Shown in pieces: positions 1 through 7,956 of a DNA stretch of 64,000 nucleotides. The DNA comes from Methyloligella solikamskensis (GTDB taxonomy: Bacteria > Pseudomonadota > Alphaproteobacteria > Rhizobiales > Methyloligellaceae). The number at the start of each line of letters is the position of its first letter. The first letter of the stretch is position 1. Both the position numbers and the translations under genes were made by a program. The notes under the pieces are model-generated. The model had not been told where the DNA came from. It did not search any database and saw nothing but the letters and a program-made list of their open reading frames with translations. Location of the stretch: the NCBI RefSeq assembly GCF_042676065.1, contig NZ_JBHTJO010000001.1, positions 496,001-560,000 of the forward strand. Direction: 5' to 3'.

Positions 1-62
1 GTTCCTTTAACGGTGAAGACGCGCGGACGCAAAAGCCGCGGGCGGACATCGCCGGACGAGAT

Positions 63-938
63 ATGGCAATGGCTGATCAGATCCACTTTCGCAAGATGAA
101 CGGGCTCGGCAACGACTTCGTCGTGCTGGATACGCGCGTCCACGACGTGCCGCGCGATCCCGAGACCATCGCGGCCATCGCCAACCGCCAGACAGGCATC
201 GGCTGCGATCAGGTGATCGTGCTGGAGCCGACCTCGCGCGCCGACATGTTCATGCGGATCTACAACGCCGACGGCAGCGAGGTGGGCGCGTGCGGGAACG
301 CGACCCGCTGTGTCGCGGCGCTTGCCGCGGTGGAGCAGGAGCGGCTGTCGGTCAGGATCGAAACGGCGGCGGGCATCCTGCCAGCAGAGGTCGGCGCCGA
401 CGGCATGGTCGCCGTCGATATGGGCGTGCCGCGGCTCCGCTGGGATCAGATCCCGTTGGACGAGGAATTCCACGACACGAAGCGGATCGAGCTGCAGCTC
501 GGGCCCATCGACGATCCGGTTCTCCACTCGCCGGCGGTCGTCAATGTCGGCAATCCTCACTGCATCTTCTTCGTCGACGATCTCGACGCTCACGATCTCG
601 GCCGGTTCGGGCCGCTGGTGGAGAATTTCCCGATCTTTCCGGAGCGGGCGAATGTGTCGCTCGCCCAAGTCACCAGCGACGATGCGCTGAAGCTTCGCAC
701 CTGGGAGCGGGGCGCTGGCTTGACGAAGGCCTGCGGCACGGCGGCCTGTGCCGCGGCCGTCTCGGCGGCGCGGCGGAAGCTCACGGGCCGGACGGTCAAG
801 GTGAGCCTGCCGGGCGGCGATCTGGTCATCGATTGGCGGGAGGACGACGACCATATCCTGATGATCGGTCCTTATGCGCTCGACTTCGAAGGCACGCTGC
901 CCGAGGGCCTCGTTAAGCAAGAGTCGGCGCCACTTTGA
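63..938 (+). CDS. dapF: diaminopimelate epimerase
   Basis: This cytoplasmic enzyme interconverts LL- and meso-diaminopimelate, the last step before LysA and the source of the peptidoglycan cross-linking residue. The 291-residue product has the two family cysteine motifs: GACGNATRC near residue 77 and KACGTAAC near residue 224, which supply the acid/base thiol pair. The N-terminal FRKMNGLGNDF block is also typical. The start at 63 has a GGACGAG ribosome site just upstream; an in-frame ATG at 69 is an alternative. It is followed 42 bases later by mtaB and probably shares its transcript. lysA, which uses its product, is at the other end of the window. Confidence 0.97.
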   Translation: MAMADQIHFRKMNGLGNDFVVLDTRVHDVPRDPETIAAIANRQTGIGCDQVIVLEPTSRADMFMRIYNADGSEVGACGNATRCVAALAAVEQERLSVRIETAAGILPAEVGADGMVAVDMGVPRLRWDQIPLDEEFHDTKRIELQLGPIDDPVLHSPAVVNVGNPHCIFFVDDLDAHDLGRFGPLVENFPIFPERANVSLAQVTSDDALKLRTWERGAGLTKACGTAACAAAVSAARRKLTGRTVKVSLPGGDLVIDWREDDDHILMIGPYALDFEGTLPEGLVKQESAPL

Positions 939-980
939 AGCTCTTCACGGGCCGCCCCTTTTTCGTGTTAGACACCCAAA

Positions 981-2237
981 ATGTCCGATCTTGAGATCAT
1001 TACTTTCGGCTGCCGCCTGAACACCTACGAGTCCGAGGTTATGCGGCGCCACGCGCAGGACGCGGGTCTGGAAGACGCCGTGATCGTGAACACCTGCGCG
1101 GTGACCGAAGAGGCCGTGCGCCAGGCGCGCCAAGCGATCCGGCGCGCGCGCCGGAAGCGGCCCGATGCCAAGATCATCGTGACCGGCTGTGCCGCCCAGA
1201 TCGACCCGGAGCATTTCGCCGGCATGGGCGAGATCGACCATGTGGTCGGCAACCAGGAGAAGCTGGAGGCCAAGACCTTCGGCGGGCTCTCCATCGGCGG
1301 CGAAGAGCGGGTCCAGGTCAACGACATCATGTCGGTGCAGGAGACGGCCGGCCACCTGATCGAAGGATTCGGCAATCGCGCCCGCGCCTATGTGCAGATC
1401 CAGAACGGCTGCGATCACCGTTGCACCTTCTGCGTGATCCCCTATGGCCGCGGCCCGTCGCGCTCGGTGCCGGCGGGCGAGGTGGTGCGCCAGATCCGCG
1501 TGCTGGCCGAGCAGGGCTATTCGGAAGTGGTGCTGACCGGCGTCGACATTACCTCATACGGCGCAGACCTGCCGGGCGGGATGCGCCTCGGTAGGCTTGT
1601 GCGTTCCATCCTGCGTCAGGTTCCTGAACTGCCGCGGCTGCGCCTCTCCTCCATCGATTCCATCGAGGTGGACGAGGATCTGATGCGGGCGATCGCCGAG
1701 GAAGAGCGGCTGATGCCCCATCTGCATCTCTCCTTGCAGGCGGGGGACGACCTCACCCTGAAGCGCATGAAGCGGCGGCACGGCCGCGCCCAGTCGGTGC
1801 AGTTCTGCGAAGAGGCGCGCCGGCTGCGGCCGGATATCGTCTTCGGGGCGGATCTGATCGCGGGTTTCCCGACCGAAACCGACGCGATGTTCGAAAATTC
1901 AATGTCCCTGGTCGACGACTGCGGGTTGACCTTCCTGCATGTCTTTCCGTTCAGCGCGCGGCCCGGAACGCCGGCTGCGCGCATGCCCGCGGTCGACAAG
2001 CAGATCGTGAGCGCCCGGGCGAAGGCTTTGCGCGAAAAGGGCGTCGTGGCCCTGCGGCGTCATCTCGATCAGGCAAGCGGCCGTCGCATCCAGGTGCTGA
2101 TGGAACGTGAAACTCTGGGCCGTGCGTCCGACTTTACCCTAGTCAAGCTGGAAGGCGATCACGGGGCGGAACGACTGGTCGAGGCTGAAGTGCACGGCCA
2201 TGACGGCAACGCCCTTTTGGCGAAGGTGACGGGATGA
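981..2237 (+). CDS. mtaB: tRNA (t6A37) methylthiotransferase MtaB
   Basis: This radical-SAM enzyme converts N6-threonylcarbamoyladenosine at tRNA position 37 to its 2-methylthio form. The 418-residue protein has the three expected parts. An N-terminal UPF0004 domain carries cysteines in GCRLNTYES, VNTCAV and TGCAAQ. The radical-SAM core carries CDHRCTFC at residues 144-151. A C-terminal TRAM-like segment begins near residue 365. The GCRLN motif and the length favour MtaB over MiaB or RimO. The stop overlaps the ftsY start by four bases (ATGA), which implies translational coupling in a dapF-mtaB-ftsY operon. Confidence 0.95.
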   Translation: MSDLEIITFGCRLNTYESEVMRRHAQDAGLEDAVIVNTCAVTEEAVRQARQAIRRARRKRPDAKIIVTGCAAQIDPEHFAGMGEIDHVVGNQEKLEAKTFGGLSIGGEERVQVNDIMSVQETAGHLIEGFGNRARAYVQIQNGCDHRCTFCVIPYGRGPSRSVPAGEVVRQIRVLAEQGYSEVVLTGVDITSYGADLPGGMRLGRLVRSILRQVPELPRLRLSSIDSIEVDEDLMRAIAEEERLMPHLHLSLQAGDDLTLKRMKRRHGRAQSVQFCEEARRLRPDIVFGADLIAGFPTETDAMFENSMSLVDDCGLTFLHVFPFSARPGTPAARMPAVDKQIVSARAKALREKGVVALRRHLDQASGRRIQVLMERETLGRASDFTLVKLEGDHGAERLVEAEVHGHDGNALLAKVTG

Positions 2238-4036
2238 GCGAGACCAAGAAGCCGGGATTCTTCAAACGGTTGTTCGGGTTCGGCGGCGCCGAAGAGGCGG
2301 CCAAACCGCCTGAGCCCGAGAAGCCGAAAGCGGCAGAAAAGCCGGCTGCGAAAGCGCCTGCGGAGAAGAAGCCTGCTCAGAAGCCGCCTGCCGCCAAGAA
2401 GCCCGCGGCGAAAAAACCGGCAGCCAAGAAAGCTGCAGAGAAGAAGCCGGCTGCGAAGAGCGCGACCGCCACATCGACGGCCGAGAAGGCGCCCGCCGCT
2501 AAGACGCCTGCGGCGAAGAAACCTGCTGCCAAGAAGTCCGCTGCGAAGCCGGCCGAGTCCGGCGCTGCGAAAACGTCTGCCAAAACGACGAGCACCGACA
2601 AGAAAACGACCGTCGCGAAAGAACCGGCAGCCAAGAAGCCCGCTGCCAAAAAAACCGCTGCCAAGAGCGCGGGCAAGCCTGCGACCGCGGCTTCGAAATC
2701 CTCCAAGACGCCCCATGAGGCCGAAGGCACCTCGAAGACCTTCGAGCCGAGCGCCCCGATGAGCGCGGATGAAAAGCGGCGCCAGGACAAGAAGGCGGCT
2801 GACATGCAGCCGGAGACGCCGCCGCCCGATTCCGCGCCTGTGACCGCGCCGGGCAAGGAGCGTCCGGAAGAGAAGCAGCCTTCACGCCGCAAAGAAGAGG
2901 CGCCTGAGGCCGACGACGAGGCGGGGCCGGCGAGCCCACGTCCGCCGGAGCCCGATGCCGAGCCGGGTAAGGACGACGACAAAGAGAAGCCGGAGAAGAC
3001 CGTGCCGCCTGCGGGCCCCGGGCCTGCCGATACGGATGAGGAAGAGGCGGGGCCCACCGCGCCGGAGCCGAAGCAGCTCAAGACCCAGGGCTCTGGAAAG
3101 AAGAAGAGCTGGTTCGCCCAGCTTCGGGAAGGGCTGTCGCGCACGTCCAATGCGCTGTCGGACAATATCGCGTCCGTTCTCACCAAGGAGCGCCTCGACG
3201 AGGACACCCTCGACGATCTTGAGGACGTGCTGATACGGGCGGATCTCGGGGTCGAGATGGCCGAGCGGGTCCGCAATATCGTCGCCAAGAATCGCTACGA
3301 TCGCGGAGCGACGGCTGAAGCCGTCCGCGAGGTGCTGGGCGACGAAGTCAGCAAGGTTCTCGATCCCGTGGCGAAGCCGTTTCCTCCCATGGACGAGAAG
3401 CCTTTCGTTTGGCTCGTCGTTGGCGTGAACGGCACGGGCAAGACCACCACCATCGGCAAGCTGGCCCATCGCTTCCAGGCTCAGGGAAAGAGCGTGATGC
3501 TGGCGGCGGCCGATACGTTCCGGGCGGCGGCGATCGACCAGCTCAAGATCTGGGGCGACCGGGTGGATGCCCAGGTGATCTGCCATGACGTGGGATCCGA
3601 TCCGGCGGGCGTGGCGTATGACGGGCTGAAGCGGGCCCAGGAAACGAATACCGACGTGCTGCTGATCGACACGGCCGGCCGTTTGCAGAACAAGAACGAT
3701 TTGATGGACGAGCTGGCGAAGATCGTTCGGGTCGTGAAGAAGCTCGAAGAAGACGCCCCGCACGGCGTGCTTCTGGTGCTCGATGCGACCACGGGCCAGA
3801 ACGCGCTGAACCAGGTGGAGCTGTTCCAGCAGGTCGCCGGCGTGACGGGGCTTGCGGTCACCAAGCTCGACGGCACGGCACGGGGCGGGATTTTGGTAGC
3901 CATCGCGGAGCGCTTCGGCCTGCCGGTGCATGCTATCGGCGTGGGCGAGGGGATCGACGATCTGGAATCCTTCGATGCGGAGGATTTCGCACGGGCCATC
4001 GCCGGTTTCGGACGGGAAAATGCAAAAGCAGCCTGA
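2234..4036 (+). CDS. ftsY: signal recognition particle receptor FtsY with long Lys/Ala/Pro-rich N-terminus
   Basis: FtsY is the GTPase receptor that docks SRP-ribosome complexes at the inner membrane. The conserved NG core starts near residue 294 (KKKSWFAQLREGLSRT). It has the G1 loop GVNGTGKTTT near residue 397, the DTFRAAA and DTAGR motifs, and the TKLDGTARGG guanine-specificity motif. Length is 600 residues, about 100 or more above E. coli FtsY. The extra sequence is a roughly 290-residue acidic/basic region, first made of AAKKPA-type repeats and then rich in Pro, Glu and Asp. Such acidic A-domains help membrane contact, but the repeat-like basic part is unusual. The start overlaps mtaB by four bases. 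Confidence 0.97.
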   Translation: MSETKKPGFFKRLFGFGGAEEAAKPPEPEKPKAAEKPAAKAPAEKKPAQKPPAAKKPAAKKPAAKKAAEKKPAAKSATATSTAEKAPAAKTPAAKKPAAKKSAAKPAESGAAKTSAKTTSTDKKTTVAKEPAAKKPAAKKTAAKSAGKPATAASKSSKTPHEAEGTSKTFEPSAPMSADEKRRQDKKAADMQPETPPPDSAPVTAPGKERPEEKQPSRRKEEAPEADDEAGPASPRPPEPDAEPGKDDDKEKPEKTVPPAGPGPADTDEEEAGPTAPEPKQLKTQGSGKKKSWFAQLREGLSRTSNALSDNIASVLTKERLDEDTLDDLEDVLIRADLGVEMAERVRNIVAKNRYDRGATAEAVREVLGDEVSKVLDPVAKPFPPMDEKPFVWLVVGVNGTGKTTTIGKLAHRFQAQGKSVMLAAADTFRAAAIDQLKIWGDRVDAQVICHDVGSDPAGVAYDGLKRAQETNTDVLLIDTAGRLQNKNDLMDELAKIVRVVKKLEEDAPHGVLLVLDATTGQNALNQVELFQQVAGVTGLAVTKLDGTARGGILVAIAERFGLPVHAIGVGEGIDDLESFDAEDFARAIAGFGRENAKAA

Positions 4037-4682
4037 TCACAAGAATTCCGACCTGAAGAAGTCCGAGCTGGAGAAATCCGCGCACCACGCGACGCCCGAG
4101 GAGGCGGAGCGCGAGGTCGAGCAGTCTATGCCGACCAAGATGGCGATCGAGCTCGGTCCGCTGCTGATCTTCTTCGCCGTCAACGCGGCGCGGGATATCT
4201 ACGCGGCTACCGCGGCGTTCATGGTCGCGACCGTCGCCGCGCTCGCCTTCGCCTTCTTCCGCTATCGGAAAATCCCCATCATGCCGCTGGTGAGCGGCGT
4301 GATCGTCATGGGCTTCGGCGGGCTCACGCTTTATCTGCAGGACGACACGTTCATCAAGCTGAAGCCCACCATCGTCTACGTAACCTTCGCCGCGGTGCTG
4401 TTCGGCGGCTTGTTGATGAAAAAGCCGCTGCTGCAGTTCCTGTTCGGTCCCGCCTTTTCGCTGACCGAGGAAGGCTGGCGGAAGCTGACCTATCGCTGGA
4501 TCGGCTTCTTCATCGTCATGGCGGTGGTGAACGAGATCGTCTGGCGGAACTTCTCTACCGATGCGTGGGTGAGCTTCAAGGTGTTCGGCTTCTTGCCGCT
4601 GACGCTGATCTTCGCGGTGCTGCAGATGCCGCTTCTGCAGCGCTACGGACAGGGTGGCGACGAAGAAGAACGCGCCCATTAA
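4020..4682 (+). CDS. yciB: inner membrane-spanning protein YciB (septation protein A family)
   Basis: This 220-residue polytopic inner-membrane protein belongs to the YciB/IspZ septation family, linked to envelope synthesis and cell division; the biochemical role is unsettled. After a charged N-terminal extension of about 38 residues, the family signature KMAIELGPLLIFFAVN begins. Five or so hydrophobic helices follow, including KPTIVYVTFAAVLFGG and the conserved WRKLTYRW and NEIVWRNFSTDAWVSFK. The ATG at 4020 lies inside the end of ftsY, a 17-base overlap in another frame. An upstream in-frame start is possible, but its sequence would be ftsY shadow. This gene follows ftsY in many Rhizobiales. 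Confidence 0.9.
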   Translation: MQKQPDHKNSDLKKSELEKSAHHATPEEAEREVEQSMPTKMAIELGPLLIFFAVNAARDIYAATAAFMVATVAALAFAFFRYRKIPIMPLVSGVIVMGFGGLTLYLQDDTFIKLKPTIVYVTFAAVLFGGLLMKKPLLQFLFGPAFSLTEEGWRKLTYRWIGFFIVMAVVNEIVWRNFSTDAWVSFKVFGFLPLTLIFAVLQMPLLQRYGQGGDEEERAH

Positions 4683-4688
4683 ACATAT

Positions 4689-4705
4689 CGCTCGGTTCCC
4701 GAGCG
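4689..4705 (+). terminator. hairpin after yciB, possible terminator
   Basis: A perfect 7-bp stem (CGCTCGG/CCGAGCG) with a TTC loop starts seven bases after the yciB stop. No T-run follows, so it may be a factor-dependent terminator or an mRNA 3' stabiliser. Confidence 0.4.
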
Positions 4706-4730
4706 AGGCCTGTCGAAATCCGGGAAAATA

Positions 4731-4748
4731 TCCCTAAATCTTTAGGGA
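4731..4748. repeat. 8-bp inverted repeat with 2-bp centre
   Basis: TCCCTAAA and TTTAGGGA are perfectly inverted around a TC centre. The near-perfect dyad with almost no loop looks more like a protein-binding palindrome than an RNA hairpin. It lies about 210 bases before the MarR gene; no assignment is possible from sequence alone. Confidence 0.4.
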
Positions 4749-4843
4749 CAGCTCTGTTTGGGCCGCGCTGCCCGAGTGAAGTGCACTGATCGGAGCCTGT
4801 CCCTTCGGGAAACTCACGCGCGAGTTGGGAAGAGGGCTCAAAA

Positions 4844-4874
4844 CGCAACCTATAGTTTGCGACTATGGATTGCG
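4844..4874. promoter_or_regulatory. probable MarR operator (31-bp imperfect palindrome)
   Basis: The arms CGCAACCTATAGT and ACTATGGATTGCG match as inverted repeats at 11 of 13 positions around a 5-bp centre. The dyad lies about 85 bases before the marR-type gene. MarR dimers bind such dyads in their own promoters, so autoregulation is a reasonable inference. The 4683-4957 interval otherwise holds only the two inverted repeats listed separately. Confidence 0.55.
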
Positions 4875-4957
4875 GGTTGTAGTAAGGAAGACCAGTGCCG
4901 ATGCGATTCGTTAAGCTTGGGGGGCGTCGCCGAGGACTGTGGAGAAGTTGAATCGAG

Positions 4958-5401
4958 ATGGGACAGCGAGACACCGGTAACGGTCTTGAGCACTCCGCCA
5001 TGCATTTGCTGCACCGCGCGGGACAGTTTGCGAACGATATTTTCCTGCTTGAAGCCAGTGCGTGCCATCTGACTCCCCGCCAATTCACCGTGCTTGCAAC
5101 GGTCGGCGAGTCCGAAGGTCTCACCCAAACCGATCTTGTGGAGAAAACGGGCATCGACCGTTCGACGCTCGCCGATATCGTCGCCAGGCTGCTGTCGCGC
5201 GGCCTGATCAAGCGGAAGCGCGCCAAGCAGGATGGCCGGGCCTACGAAATCCGGCTGACGCGGGTCGGCGTGAAGACGCTTTCCGAGGCCCAGCCGCGGG
5301 CCATGGCGGCCGATACGCGGCTTTTGTCGAAGCTCCCGCCGTCGAAGCGCGAGGAGTTTCTGGAATCCCTCAACCTCATCGTCGAAGGCGGCAAAGACTA
5401 G
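4958..5401 (+). CDS. MarR family transcriptional regulator
   Basis: The 147-residue protein is a MarR-type winged-helix dimer. Residues 1-45 form the N-terminal dimerisation helix. The recognition region is LTQTDLVEKTGIDRSTLADIV (the second half being the recognition helix), followed by the wing KRAKQDGRAYEIRLT with the conserved DGR turn. The C-terminal helix completes the dimer interface. An ATCGAG weak ribosome site precedes the ATG. The gene is alone between yciB and the convergent ccmG, so the target may be itself. The 31-bp palindrome upstream is the best candidate operator. The ligand is unknown. Confidence 0.9.
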   Translation: MGQRDTGNGLEHSAMHLLHRAGQFANDIFLLEASACHLTPRQFTVLATVGESEGLTQTDLVEKTGIDRSTLADIVARLLSRGLIKRKRAKQDGRAYEIRLTRVGVKTLSEAQPRAMAADTRLLSKLPPSKREEFLESLNLIVEGGKD

Positions 5402-5409
5402 GAAAAGGA

Positions 5410-6024
5410 CTAGGAGCCGCCGGCGGTGTCTTCGCCTGAAGCGCCGCCTGAACCCGAGGTCTTCATGCCCTTCTCTGCGATGAGCGGGAGGAGCTCCTCC
5501 TTCACCGACTTTTCGGTGAGCGGCCCGACATGGCGGTAGGCCATGTTCCCTTCAGCATCGATCACATAGGTCTCCGGCACGCCGTAGACGCCCCAGTCGA
5601 TGGCCGTGCGCCCCGACCGGTCGGCGCCAACGCGCTCAAACGGGTTTCCCAGCTTGGCGAGGAAGGCGCGGGCGCTTTCCGGATCGTCCTTGTAATTGAT
5701 GCCGAACAGGCGGACGCCGGGTTCTTTGGCGAGCTCCATAAGGACTGGGTGTTCCTGGCGGCATGGCCCGCACCAGGATGCCCAGACATTGACGATGGTC
5801 GGGCCGTCTTCGGCCAGATCTTCGTTATCGAAGCCCTCGCCTCCTTCGATGAGCGGCGGGAGGTCGAAGACCGGGACCGGCTTGCCGAGGAGCACTGAAG
5901 GCAAGCGATGCGGATCGCCGGCGCCAAGCGCGAACCAGAAGAGCGCAGCGAGCCCCAGAAACACGATCAGCGGCAGGGACCAGATAAGCGCGCGGCGGCG
6001 CGGTGATCCGTCTTGCTCGGTCAT
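5410..6024 (-). CDS. ccmG: thiol:disulfide interchange protein CcmG/DsbE
   Basis: CcmG keeps apocytochrome c CXXCH thiols reduced in the periplasm for heme ligation. The 204-residue protein has one N-terminal membrane anchor (about residues 12-34) and a periplasmic thioredoxin fold. The active site is WASWCGPC with cysteines 85 and 88, followed by the cis-proline loop GVPETYVID. The ribosome site lies in the end of ccmD, and the start overlaps the ccmD stop by four bases. It is the last gene of the ccmABCDG operon and ends nine bases from the convergent marR gene. The C-terminal Gly/Ser-rich tail is not conserved in the family. Confidence 0.95.
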   Translation of the reverse strand: MTEQDGSPRRRALIWSLPLIVFLGLAALFWFALGAGDPHRLPSVLLGKPVPVFDLPPLIEGGEGFDNEDLAEDGPTIVNVWASWCGPCRQEHPVLMELAKEPGVRLFGINYKDDPESARAFLAKLGNPFERVGADRSGRTAIDWGVYGVPETYVIDAEGNMAYRHVGPLTEKSVKEELLPLIAEKGMKTSGSGGASGEDTAGGS

Positions 6025-6395
6025 TTGCTTCCCCGGCTGGCGGTCCGCTTGGCGGCCTGGGTTTTCCTTGCAGGCGCCTTGCGGCTATTCGGCCCGCGTT
6101 TTGCTTGGGTCTGGGGTTTTGTCTGAGACTTGGGCGTCGGCTTGGATGTCGTCTTAGATTGCGGTTTCGCCCCCGTTTTGGAGGCTTTTGATGCCGATTC
6201 CGCAGATTTGGACACTGACTTGGTGGCGGAGCGCCTTGTAATCCCTCGGGCTTCGAGGTCGGCAAGCAGGCGGCGCTGGCGCCGGTCGGCGCCGACCACA
6301 CCGATGGTGAGGCCGATCACGCACACCGCAGTCACCGCATAGGCGCTCCAGATGAACGTGGCGTGGGGGCCGAGATTAAGGGCGTTTTCGAGCAT
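6021..6395 (-). CDS. ccmD: heme exporter protein CcmD with a long lysine-rich tail
   Basis: CcmD is a small single-helix membrane protein that helps release heme-loaded CcmE from the CcmABC complex. Residues 1-50 fit the family: a short periplasmic N-terminus with GPHATFIWSAYAVT, one transmembrane helix, and a basic RRQRRLLADLEARG cytoplasmic stretch. Normal CcmD is about 45-70 residues; this one is 124. The extra 70 residues are almost entirely Lys, Ser, Ala, Thr, Pro and Gln. The position between ccmC and ccmG, with 14-base and overlapping junctions, supports the assignment despite the low sequence conservation of CcmD. Confidence 0.85.
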   Translation of the reverse strand: MLENALNLGPHATFIWSAYAVTAVCVIGLTIGVVGADRRQRRLLADLEARGITRRSATKSVSKSAESASKASKTGAKPQSKTTSKPTPKSQTKPQTQAKRGPNSRKAPARKTQAAKRTASRGSK

Positions 6396-6409
6396 GGTCT
6401 GTCGGTCTT

Positions 6410-7168
6410 TTAGGCAGTCGCGGCCCGTTGGACGGCGATCTGCTGAAGGGCGTGGACGCGGCGGCTGAGGATTTCAGCGCGCATGGCCAGAAGATGCAGC
6501 AGGGTGAACAGGGCGAAGAAGCCTGCGCCCATGACGAAGAGCGGGGTCAGCAGGGAGGGATCGATGGTCGGCCCACCCATGCGAAAGACGCTCGCCGGCT
6601 GATGCAGGGTATTCCACCAATCGACGGAGAATTTGATGATGGGCAGGTTCACCGCGCCCACGAGCGCCAGAATGGCGGTGGCGCGGGCGGCCCGGCCCGG
6701 ATCCTCGATAGCCTGACGGAGCGCGATCAGCCCCAGATAGAGCAGGAACAGGATCAGCATGGAGGTCAGCCGCGCATCCCACACCCAATAGGTGCCCCAC
6801 ATGGGCTTGCCCCACAGGGAGCCGGTGACGAGCACGATGAAGGTGAAGGTCGCGCCGATGGGGGCGGCAGCCTTGGCGGAGACGTCGGCCAGGGGGTGGC
6901 GCCAGATCAGCACGCCGAGGGCGGACAGGGCGATCAGCGCGTAGGCGAACATGGAAATCCAGGCCGACGGCACGTGGATGAACATGATCTTCACGGTCTG
7001 GCCCTGCTGATAGTCGGGCGGGGCCTGGAAGAAGGTGAGATAGAGGCCGTAGCCGATCAGCAGCACCGTGAGTCCGGCGAGCCACGGGGTGAGGGCGCTC
7101 ACCAGGCTCAAGAACCGCGTCGGGTTCGCCAGGCCGCTCAGGCCGCCGGGCGGTTTGCGATCACTCAT
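6410..7168 (-). CDS. ccmC: heme ABC transporter permease CcmC
   Basis: CcmC presents heme on its periplasmic face to CcmE. The 252-residue protein has six predicted membrane helices. It contains the tryptophan-rich heme-handling segment WGTYWVWDARLTS, a version of the WWD domain, and conserved HVPSAW and SVDWWNTLHQPASV blocks carrying the histidine ligands. It sits 14 bases before ccmD. The 116-base gap to ccmB upstream is larger than the other junctions in the operon; I saw no clear promoter in it. Confidence 0.96.
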   Translation of the reverse strand: MSDRKPPGGLSGLANPTRFLSLVSALTPWLAGLTVLLIGYGLYLTFFQAPPDYQQGQTVKIMFIHVPSAWISMFAYALIALSALGVLIWRHPLADVSAKAAAPIGATFTFIVLVTGSLWGKPMWGTYWVWDARLTSMLILFLLYLGLIALRQAIEDPGRAARATAILALVGAVNLPIIKFSVDWWNTLHQPASVFRMGGPTIDPSLLTPLFVMGAGFFALFTLLHLLAMRAEILSRRVHALQQIAVQRAATA

Positions 7169-7284
7169 AAGGGCTGCTCGCGATAGCTTCGGAACGGGTC
7201 GGCATCCGTGCCTTTCGGATGCCTGTTTGAAGTCGATCTAAGGTGTTTGGGGCGTGGACGCAATCGGCGGCGCCTATTGGCCGC

Positions 7285-7956
7285 TCATCGAAGGGCCGCC
7301 CGCAAGGCCGCGGCGGCGGCAATGGGCGAGAGTACGATGCTGATCAGGCTGATGGCGCAGAGGATCAGAAACGCGCTCCAGGGGGATCCCGGACCGGTGG
7401 TGGCCGCGCTCACGGTGGAGACACCGAAGATCAGCACTGGCACGTAGAGCGGCAGGACGAGGAGCGCGATGAGAACGCCGCTGCGGCGAAGCCCCAAGGT
7501 CAGCGCGGCGCCGATGGCGGCCAGGAAGCTGACAGCGGGCGTGCCGGCCAAGAGGGAGAGCATCAGCACCCCATAGGCCTGGATGGGCAGGTTCAGGAGC
7601 AGGCCGAGGACCGGCGCCAGGAGGGCCAGGGGAATGCCCGTGGCGATCCAGTGGGCGAGGCTCTTGATTCCGGCGGCGACCTCCAGCGGAACTGGCCCGA
7701 GCATGAGGAGGTCGAGGCTCCCGTCCTCGTAGTCGTTGTGAAAGATGCGGTCGGCGGAGAGCAGGCCCGCGAGCAGCAGCGCGACCCAGAGCATGCCGGC
7801 GGCAATGCGCGACAGCAGATTGAGATCGGGGCCGAGGCCCAGAGGCGTGAGCACGATGACCGTGAAATAGAAGCCGAGCGCGGTGCCGATGGCGCCGCCT
7901 TCCCGCCAGGACAGGGCGAGGTCGCGGCGCAGCAGTGCAAGACAAGCGCGGATCAT
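7285..7956 (-). CDS. ccmB: heme exporter protein CcmB
   Basis: CcmB is the permease partner of the CcmA ATPase in the CcmAB complex, which releases heme-charged CcmE. The 223-residue product begins MIRACLALLRRDLALSWR, the family N-terminus. It has six hydrophobic helices and the typical FHNDYEDGSLDLLMLGP cytoplasmic segment that contacts CcmA. The ATG overlaps the ccmA stop by four bases. Longer open sequence upstream of this start is only ccmA read in another frame, so I chose the short form. Confidence 0.95.
   Translation of the reverse strand: MIRACLALLRRDLALSWREGGAIGTALGFYFTVIVLTPLGLGPDLNLLSRIAAGMLWVALLLAGLLSADRIFHNDYEDGSLDLLMLGPVPLEVAAGIKSLAHWIATGIPLALLAPVLGLLLNLPIQAYGVLMLSLLAGTPAVSFLAAIGAALTLGLRRSGVLIALLVLPLYVPVLIFGVSTVSAATTGPGSPWSAFLILCAISLISIVLSPIAAAAALRAALR

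Noticed and set aside
1..62. Possible end of an upstream gene
   Set aside because: The 62 bases are too short to assign and contain no clear stop-associated motif.
2262..2716. Tandem repeats in ftsY as a CRISPR-like array
   Set aside because: The repeats are protein-level AAKKPA units with no spacers and no cas genes nearby.
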